From NCBI GenBank assembly GCA_905215225.1, contig CAJMPM010000081.1, positions 1 through 6,689 of the forward strand: DNA of 6,689 bases. The letters are read 5' to 3'. The position numbers and the translations under genes were made by a program. The DNA comes from an uncultured bacterium. Lineage in GTDB: Bacteria > Actinomycetota > Coriobacteriia > Coriobacteriales > Coriobacteriaceae. This document shows positions 1 through 3,994 of the stretch, one piece after another. The notes beneath the pieces were generated by a model that saw nothing but the letters and a program-made list of their open reading frames with translations, was not told the origin of the DNA and did not search any database. Every line of letters begins with the position of its first letter. Position 1 is the stretch's first letter.

Positions 1-942
1 AGCGAGCCTTGGGAGGCTTATGAGGCCGCGCATGACGGCAAGAAGGTCAAGTTCCTGTGCCCTGTTCCCGGCTACGACCGCCACTATGGCATCACCGCCG
101 ACCTGGGTATCGAGAATGTCCCCGTCGCGATGACCGACAACGGCCCCGACATGGACGAGGTCGAGCGCCTGGTTGCCGCCGACGACTCCATCAAGGGCAT
201 CTGGTGCGTGCCCAAGTATTCCAACCCCACGGGCATCACCTTTAGCGAGGACACCGTGCGTCGCCTGGTCGAGATGCCCTCGGCCGCGCCCGATTTCCGC
301 ATCTTCTGGGACAACGCCTACTGCGTGCACGACCTGTACGACGAGACCGACGAGCTCGCCAATATCTTCGACCTCGCTCGCGCGGCGGGCACCGAGGATC
401 GCGTGGTGGCCTTTGCCTCGACGTCCAAGATCACCTTCCCGGGCGCCGGCATCGGCTTTATCGGTGCGAGCCCCGCGGTTATCGCGGAGTTCTCCAAGCG
501 CCTGAAGGCCGGCCTCATCAGCGCCGACAAGCTCAACCAGCTGCGTCACGTGCGCTTCCTTCCCACCATCGAGGCAGTCAAGGAGCACATGAAAAAGCAT
601 GCCGAGTTCTTGCGCCCGCGCTTTGAGGCCGTTGAGCGCAAGCTCACCGAGGGCTTGGGCGACACGGGCTGTGCTACCTGGACGCACCCCCGCGGCGGCT
701 ACTTTGTAAGCTTCGATGGTCCCGAGGGCTCGGCCCAAAAGGTCGCCGCGCTTTGTGCCGACCTGGGCGTCAAGCTCACGCCGGCTGGTGCTACCTGGCC
801 TTATGGCAAGGATCCGCGCGACACCAACATCCGCATCGCGCCGAGCTATCCCACGGTCGAGGATCTGGAGGCAGCGCTTGACGTGCTGGTGCTGGCCGTT
901 AAGCTTGTCGCTGCCGAGCTTGCGCGTGCCGAGCGCGCCTAA
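1..942 (+). CDS. PLP-dependent aminotransferase, AspT/MocR-like class (5' end missing)
   Basis: This is a fold-type I, pyridoxal-phosphate aminotransferase, probably moving amino groups between aspartate or another amino acid and 2-oxoglutarate in the cytoplasm. The frame is open from base 1, so the start lies upstream; 313 residues are visible. Family members of this type are, from memory, about 420-430 residues, so roughly 110 are missing. Visible signatures, numbered from base 1, are a PVPGYDRHYGI block near residues 21-31, the PKYSNPTG motif (cofactor and substrate contacts), the FWDNAY motif whose Asp binds the PLP pyridine nitrogen, ASTSKITFPGAG with the likely Schiff-base lysine K143 (427-429), and NIRIAPSYP with the likely carboxylate-binding Arg R278 (832-834). 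The Asp, Lys and Arg are all present, so the enzyme should be active. The pattern matches the 'Alanine-glyoxylate aminotransferase / Aminotran_MocR' family that includes corynebacterial AspT, but no DNA-binding domain can be seen in the part present. The substrate is inferred only. It ends 51 bases before the STAS gene. Confidence 0.9.
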   Translation, partial: SEPWEAYEAAHDGKKVKFLCPVPGYDRHYGITADLGIENVPVAMTDNGPDMDEVERLVAADDSIKGIWCVPKYSNPTGITFSEDTVRRLVEMPSAAPDFRIFWDNAYCVHDLYDETDELANIFDLARAAGTEDRVVAFASTSKITFPGAGIGFIGASPAVIAEFSKRLKAGLISADKLNQLRHVRFLPTIEAVKEHMKKHAEFLRPRFEAVERKLTEGLGDTGCATWTHPRGGYFVSFDGPEGSAQKVAALCADLGVKLTPAGATWPYGKDPRDTNIRIAPSYPTVEDLEAALDVLVLAVKLVAAELARAERA

Positions 943-980
943 CGCGCGGCTTCCCGTACTATCCGCACTTTCGATACGTA

Positions 981-986
981 AAGGAG
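981..986 (+). promoter_or_regulatory. Ribosome binding site of the STAS gene
   Basis: AAGGAG lies seven bases before the ATG at 994. It sits in the 8-base loop of a small perfect dyad, ATACG (974-978) with CGTAT (987-991), so the site would be exposed if the hairpin formed. The stem is only 5 bp and may mean nothing. Confidence 0.7.
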
Positions 987-993
987 CGTATAC

Positions 994-1308
994 ATGGATT
1001 TGTGTATTTCTTCCAAGCCCACGACAGAGATCTACACCATTAAGGTAACCGGCGAGATCGATATCTCTAATGCCGATAGCCTGCGCAATGCCATCGACCT
1101 GGCGCTCGAGCAGCCCACTGAGGCCGTTGAGCTCGATTTTGCCCAGGTGAGCTACATCGATTCGACGGGCATTGGCGTGCTCGTGGGCGCCGCGCACCAC
1201 GCGGTCGACCACGGTAAGCGCTTTCGCTGCACTAATGTGCAGCCCCAGGTGATGCGCGTGGTTCAGCTGTTGGGTGTCGACCAGGAGATTTCGATCACCG
1301 CTGCATAA
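994..1308 (+). CDS. STAS-domain anti-sigma factor antagonist
   Basis: A 104-residue single-domain STAS protein of the SpoIIAA/RsbV type. Such proteins bind an anti-sigma factor serine kinase in their unphosphorylated form and so release a sigma factor; the kinase inactivates them by phosphorylating one serine. The VTGEIDISNADSLR block (residues 18-31) is the usual first strand and helix, and YIDSTGIGVL (54-63) is the signature loop, with S57 (1162-1164) as the expected phosphorylation site. Length is normal for the family. The ATG start is supported by AAGGAG at 981-986, seven bases upstream. No kinase partner (SpoIIAB/RsbW), phosphatase or sigma factor is encoded next to it, so its partners must be elsewhere. 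It could also act in a non-sigma partner-switching pathway. The family call is firm; the target is unknown. Confidence 0.93.
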   Translation: MDLCISSKPTTEIYTIKVTGEIDISNADSLRNAIDLALEQPTEAVELDFAQVSYIDSTGIGVLVGAAHHAVDHGKRFRCTNVQPQVMRVVQLLGVDQEISITAA

Positions 1309-1352
1309 TCTTTGTCCCCAAAAGGGCGTGCCGTTTGGCGTATGTTTGTGAT

Positions 1353-1380
1353 GCGCTCGGACGTTTTGGCGTCCGGGCGC
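1353..1380 (+). terminator. GC-rich hairpin, possible terminator after the STAS gene
   Basis: An 11-bp stem, 1353-1363 paired with 1370-1380, holds one T-G wobble (1357/1376) and a 6-base loop TTTTGG. It begins 44 bases after the STAS stop codon. No T-run follows (the next bases are TATACTTGAC), so it is not a textbook intrinsic terminator. It could instead block read-through weakly, protect the mRNA 3' end, or act as an operator, because a -10-like box begins at the very next base. Confidence 0.45.
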
Positions 1381-1386
1381 TATACT
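1381..1386 (+). promoter_or_regulatory. Possible -10 box for the tat-hyp genes
   Basis: TATACT matches the bacterial -10 consensus TATAAT at five of six bases and would start transcription near 1392-1394, giving a leader of about 70 bases before the tat start. No good -35 hexamer lies 16-18 bases upstream; that space is filled by the hairpin at 1353-1380. A promoter is expected somewhere here because the preceding gene appears to end its unit, but this particular call is tentative. Confidence 0.35.
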
Positions 1387-1429
1387 TGACCGAATGAATA
1401 GACGAGTTCCGGCCGAATGGCGCGGTGCG

Positions 1430-1449
1430 GGCTCGACTCACATCGAGCC
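1430..1449 (+). promoter_or_regulatory. Leader hairpin directly before the tat ribosome binding site
   Basis: GGCTCGA (1430-1436) pairs perfectly with TCGAGCC (1443-1449) around a 6-base loop CTCACA; G1429 and T1450 could add a wobble pair. The 3' arm ends two bases before GGAGG at 1452-1456. A stem here could influence ribosome access or mRNA stability. It is visible in the sequence; the regulatory role is inference. Confidence 0.4.
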
Positions 1450-1451
1450 TT

Positions 1452-1456
1452 GGAGG
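1452..1456 (+). promoter_or_regulatory. Ribosome binding site fixing the GTG start of tatA/B
   Basis: GGAGG is five bases before GTG at 1462. The ATG at 1458 is out of frame, only one base from GGAGG, and opens a frame of eight codons that stops at 1484. The in-frame ATG at 1417 has no ribosome binding site and would add 15 residues with charged side chains before the membrane helix. GTG 1462 gives the classic MFGIGEGEL beginning. Confidence 0.8.
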
Positions 1457-1461
1457 TATGT

Positions 1462-2049
1462 GTGTTTGGTATTGGAGAGGGTGAGCTCGCGATCATCGTG
1501 GTCTTCGGCTTTTTGCTGTTTGGCCCGGATAAGCTCCCGCAGATGGGCCGCACGATCGGCCGTGCCATCCGTCAGTTCCGCGAGACGCAGGAAAAGATGA
1601 CGGCCGTTGTTCAGTCCGAGATTATCGATCCGGTGAGCGAGGCCGCGTCGGCCCCGGTCAAGCCCAAGAAGGCTGCCGTCGATGATGATTCCGATGCGGA
1701 CGAGGATGCCGTCGAGACGGCTGCGCCCGCAAAGAAAGAGACCTTTGCCGAGCGCCGTGCCCGCCTTGCCGCCGAGAAGGCTGCGAGCGAGGGTGCCACC
1801 GAGGGCGAAGGCGCTGCTGATGAGGCCGAGAGCGCCGAGTCCGCCAAGGCCGAGCCTGCTGCTGCCGCCGTCGAGCCCGAGCCTGCTGCAGAGCCGGAGC
1901 CCGAGCCCGAGCCGGCAGAGCCCACGACGGCCGATCTCTACGCCCGTCGTCCCCGCAAGCGCAAGGCCGTCGTCGACCAGCTCGCTCGCGAGCTCGAGGC
2001 CGAGGACGACGCCGCTGCCGCCGACGCCCCGAAGGGAGGCGATGAGTAA
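1462..2049 (+). CDS. tatA: Twin-arginine translocase subunit, TatA/TatB family
   Basis: A 195-residue membrane subunit of the Tat pathway, which exports folded proteins across the cytoplasmic membrane. From the GTG start it reads MFGIGEGEL, then one membrane helix (about residues 8-20), the FGP hinge (20-22), an amphipathic helix (about 23-46, KLPQMGRTIGRAIRQFRET), and a long, low-complexity tail rich in Ala, Glu, Asp and Pro. The tail holds Glu-Pro repeats (138-154), a basic patch RRPRKRK (162-168) and an acidic end. E8 and the GPxxLP motif resemble TatB, while the FG hinge and KLPQxGRxIG helix resemble TatA, so the subtype cannot be settled; it may serve both roles if no other copy exists. 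The body is longer than most TatA proteins and closer to TatB. The stop overlaps the tatC start by one base (TAATG), implying translational coupling. The symbol is for the family; tatB is the alternative. Confidence 0.88.
   Translation: MFGIGEGELAIIVVFGFLLFGPDKLPQMGRTIGRAIRQFRETQEKMTAVVQSEIIDPVSEAASAPVKPKKAAVDDDSDADEDAVETAAPAKKETFAERRARLAAEKAASEGATEGEGAADEAESAESAKAEPAAAAVEPEPAAEPEPEPEPAEPTTADLYARRPRKRKAVVDQLARELEAEDDAAAADAPKGGDE
1873..1923 (+). repeat. Glu-Pro repeat tract in the TatA/B tail
   Basis: Codons for residues 138-154 alternate GAG with CCC, CCT or CCG and encode seven Glu-Pro pairs broken by two alanines. Such tracts form stiff extended linkers. The tract is coding and could vary in length between strains by slippage, which is inference. 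Confidence 0.6.
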
Positions 2050-2840
2050 TGCCTATCGGACCTGCGCGTATGCCGCTCTTCGATCACCTGGGAGAGCTCC
2101 GTCGCCGCCTGACCATCGTGGTCGTGTCGGTGTTTGCCGCCGCTATCGTGCTGTATTTCGCCACGCCTGTGGTGCTCGACATCTTGGAAGACCCCATCCG
2201 CTCTTTTGTGCCGGACGGTAAGTTCTACATCACTACCACGCTCGGCGGCTTTGGCCTGCGCTTCTCGCTGGCCATCAAGATGGCCGTGGTCATGTGCACG
2301 CCCATGATCATCTGGCAGATCTTGGCGTTTTTCTTGCCGGCGCTTCGCCCCAACGAGCGCAAGTGGGTCGTGCCCACGGTGCTCGCCTCGACGGTGCTGT
2401 TCTTCCTGGGCGCAATCTTTTGCTACTTCATCATCATCCCTGCAGGCTTTGAGTGGCTCATCGGCGAGACCTCGGCCGTCGCCACGGCGCTGCCCGATCT
2501 GGAGAACTACGTCAACATGGAGCTGCTCTTTATGATCGGCTTTGGCGTGGCGTTTGAGCTGCCGCTCATCATCTTCTACCTGTCCGTCTTCCATATCGTT
2601 TCCTACGCGGCCTTCCGCGGTGCCTGGCGCTACGTGTACGTGGGCCTGCTTGTGGGCTCGGCTGTGATCACGCCCGACGGCTCGCCCGTCACCCTGGGTC
2701 TCATGTACGGCGCCCTGCTCTCGCTCTACGAGATTTCGCTCGCCATCGCCCGGGTGGTCATTACCGCGCGCGAGGGCAAGGAGGGCTTGTTTGTGAGCCG
2801 TCTGGACCTGTTTTCGGACGATGAGGACGACGAGGAGTAA
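2049..2840 (+). CDS. tatC: Twin-arginine translocase subunit TatC
   Basis: TatC is the polytopic core of the Tat translocase and recognises the twin-arginine signal peptide. The protein has 263 residues, normal for the family, with about six hydrophobic segments (roughly 22-46, 74-98, 108-130, 155-180, 194-209, 213-236). Landmarks are FDHLGELRRRL (11-21) at the cytoplasmic N-terminus, AFFLPALRPNERK (93-105) with F94 and E103, the residues that contact the signal peptide in E. coli TatC, GVAFELPLI (166-174) with E170, and ITPDGSPVT (207-215) with D210 close to the position of E. coli D211. All key residues are present. It ends in an acidic tail, SDDEDDEE. The ATG at 2049 has GAAGGGAGG at 2031-2039, nine bases upstream, so it is preferred over the internal ATG at 2070. 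It overlaps the TatA/B stop by one base and precedes hypA by six bases. Confidence 0.96.
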   Translation: MPIGPARMPLFDHLGELRRRLTIVVVSVFAAAIVLYFATPVVLDILEDPIRSFVPDGKFYITTTLGGFGLRFSLAIKMAVVMCTPMIIWQILAFFLPALRPNERKWVVPTVLASTVLFFLGAIFCYFIIIPAGFEWLIGETSAVATALPDLENYVNMELLFMIGFGVAFELPLIIFYLSVFHIVSYAAFRGAWRYVYVGLLVGSAVITPDGSPVTLGLMYGALLSLYEISLAIARVVITAREGKEGLFVSRLDLFSDDEDDEE

Positions 2841-2846
2841 ATCGGT

Positions 2847-3203
2847 ATGCACGAGGTTGGCATTGTCAACGGCATACTCGATACAGTGATTCGCGCGGCG
2901 CGTGGGGCGGGGGCCTCGCGCGCCGTTTTGGTAACGCTGCGCATCGGGGATATGACCGAGGTCGTGCGCGAGGCACTCGACTTTGCGTGGGAGACATTTC
3001 GCGACGAGGACCCGCTCACGCGCGGCTGCGAGCTTGCCGTGGAGGAGGTCCATCCACAAAGCGAGTGTCTGGACTGCGGCGATGTCTTCGAGCACGACCG
3101 CTTCCATTGTCGTTGTCCCCAGTGTGGCGGCGCCAACGTGCGTCTGCTGCACGGCCGCGAACTCGACATCGCCAGTATCGAAATCGAAACCCCCGACGAT
3201 TAA
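2847..3203 (+). CDS. hypA: Hydrogenase nickel incorporation protein HypA
   Basis: HypA is a small cytoplasmic metallochaperone that works with HypB to place nickel in the large subunit of [NiFe] hydrogenases, and in some bacteria urease. At 118 residues it has the family's usual length. The N-terminal MHE supplies H2, the nickel ligand, and the zinc site is ECLDC (73-77) with C74 and C77, followed by CRCPQCGG (88-95) with C90 and C93; C88 is an extra cysteine just before the second pair. The ATG is nine bases after GAGGAG at 2832-2837, which lies inside the end of tatC, so translation is probably coupled to tatC. Linkage to hypB confirms the role. The hydrogenase it serves and hypC-hypF are not in this window. 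Confidence 0.96.
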   Translation: MHEVGIVNGILDTVIRAARGAGASRAVLVTLRIGDMTEVVREALDFAWETFRDEDPLTRGCELAVEEVHPQSECLDCGDVFEHDRFHCRCPQCGGANVRLLHGRELDIASIEIETPDD

Positions 3204-3226
3204 CCCGCCAGCCACTGGGGACGGGG

Positions 3227-3232
3227 TATAAA
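3227..3232 (+). promoter_or_regulatory. Possible weak -10 box before hypB
   Basis: TATAAA in the hypA-hypB gap resembles a -10 hexamer, but no -35 box lies at the right distance (the region is CCCGCC). hypB is more likely transcribed from upstream, so this is listed only as a low-confidence candidate for extra transcription. Confidence 0.18.
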
Positions 3233-3256
3233 TGGTAGAAGTAAGGAGCGCCGAGT

Positions 3257-3940
3257 ATGGCCGAGAAAACGATTGATATCGCGTCGCCGATTCTGTCGCG
3301 CAATGAGCGCCTGGCAGATCAGCTGCGTCAGCGATTTAAAGAGACAAACACCTATGTGATCAAAGTGCTGTCGAGCACAGGATCGGGCAAGACCACCACG
3401 ATCCTGGGTGCCAACGAGCGCCTGCGCGACAAGGCGGGCCTGCGTTGCGCCGTCATCGAGGGCGATATCGCCTCGGACGTCGACGCCATTACCATGAAGG
3501 AAGCCGGCATGCCCGCCATCCAGATCAACACGGGCGGCCTGTGCCACCTCGAGGGTAACATGATCATGGAGGCCGTTGATGCCTTCGACCAGGCTGTGGG
3601 TCTGGAAAACATCGACGTCATCTTTATCGAAAACGTGGGTAACCTGGTCTGCCCAGTCGACTTTGACCTGGGCGAGAACCTGTCCATCATGATCCTCTCG
3701 GTGCCCGAGGGCGACGACAAGCCCATCAAGTACCCGGGCATCTTTCAGCACGCCGGCGCACAGCTGCTCAACAAGGTCGACGTGGCTCCGGCTTTCGATT
3801 TTGACATGGATAGGTATACTAAGACACTCGATGACCTCAATCCGCAGGCGCCGCGGTTTGCCGTGAGCGCGCGCAAGGGCGAGGGCATGGATGCCTGGTG
3901 CGATTGGCTCATCGGGCAGATTGAGCAAGCAAGGGCGTAA
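3257..3940 (+). CDS. hypB: Hydrogenase nickel incorporation GTPase HypB
   Basis: HypB is the SIMIBI-class GTPase whose GTP-controlled dimerisation delivers nickel during [NiFe]-hydrogenase maturation. It has 227 residues, the size of the short form. Visible motifs are the P-loop SSTGSGKTTT (39-48, K45), EGDIASDVDA (68-77), NTGGLCHLEGNM (91-102) with C96 and H97 as the likely metal ligands at the dimer interface, FIENVGNLVCP (123-133), LSVPEGDDKPIKYP (147-160) and the guanine-specificity motif NKVD (172-175). The N-terminus has neither the CxxCGC nickel site of E. coli HypB nor the His-rich stretch of some others, so it probably relies on the interface site alone. Start: ATG 3257 follows TAAGGAG (3242-3248) by eight bases. 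It lies 53 bases after hypA and 54 before topA. Confidence 0.97.
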   Translation: MAEKTIDIASPILSRNERLADQLRQRFKETNTYVIKVLSSTGSGKTTTILGANERLRDKAGLRCAVIEGDIASDVDAITMKEAGMPAIQINTGGLCHLEGNMIMEAVDAFDQAVGLENIDVIFIENVGNLVCPVDFDLGENLSIMILSVPEGDDKPIKYPGIFQHAGAQLLNKVDVAPAFDFDMDRYTKTLDDLNPQAPRFAVSARKGEGMDAWCDWLIGQIEQARA

Positions 3941-3982
3941 GTCGGCCGCCATACGGGCGGGCGTAGCCGCAGAGATACGAGA

Positions 3983-3988
3983 TAGGAG
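3983..3988 (+). promoter_or_regulatory. Ribosome binding site fixing the TTG start of topA
   Basis: TAGGAG lies six bases before TTG at 3995. No ATG or GTG in frame lies between the preceding stop codon and this point, and TTG gives MKLIIAEKNDAARQIAERL, the expected start of the Toprim fold with the catalytic Glu at residue 7. Any later start would remove that residue. Confidence 0.85.
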
Positions 3989-3994
3989 CCTCTT

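Noticed and set aside
1386..1391. TTGACC as a -35 box in the tat leader.
   Set aside because: The region 16-18 bases downstream is CCGGCC-like, with no -10 match.
1417..1461. An upstream ATG start for the TatA/B protein, adding 15 residues.
   Set aside because: No ribosome binding site precedes 1417, the extension is polar and unlike TatA/B N-termini, and GTG 1462 has GGAGG at good spacing and gives the conserved beginning.
1938..3215. A 425-codon open frame on the minus strand opposite tatC and hypA.
   Set aside because: Same shadow effect; its product is rich in His, Asp, Arg and Gln with no domain pattern, while the + strand encodes clear TatC and HypA.
3946..3960. A small GC hairpin (CCGCC / GGCGG, 5-base loop) between hypB and topA.
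   Set aside because: Only 5 bp, no T-run, and expected by chance in GC-rich sequence; not enough for a terminator.
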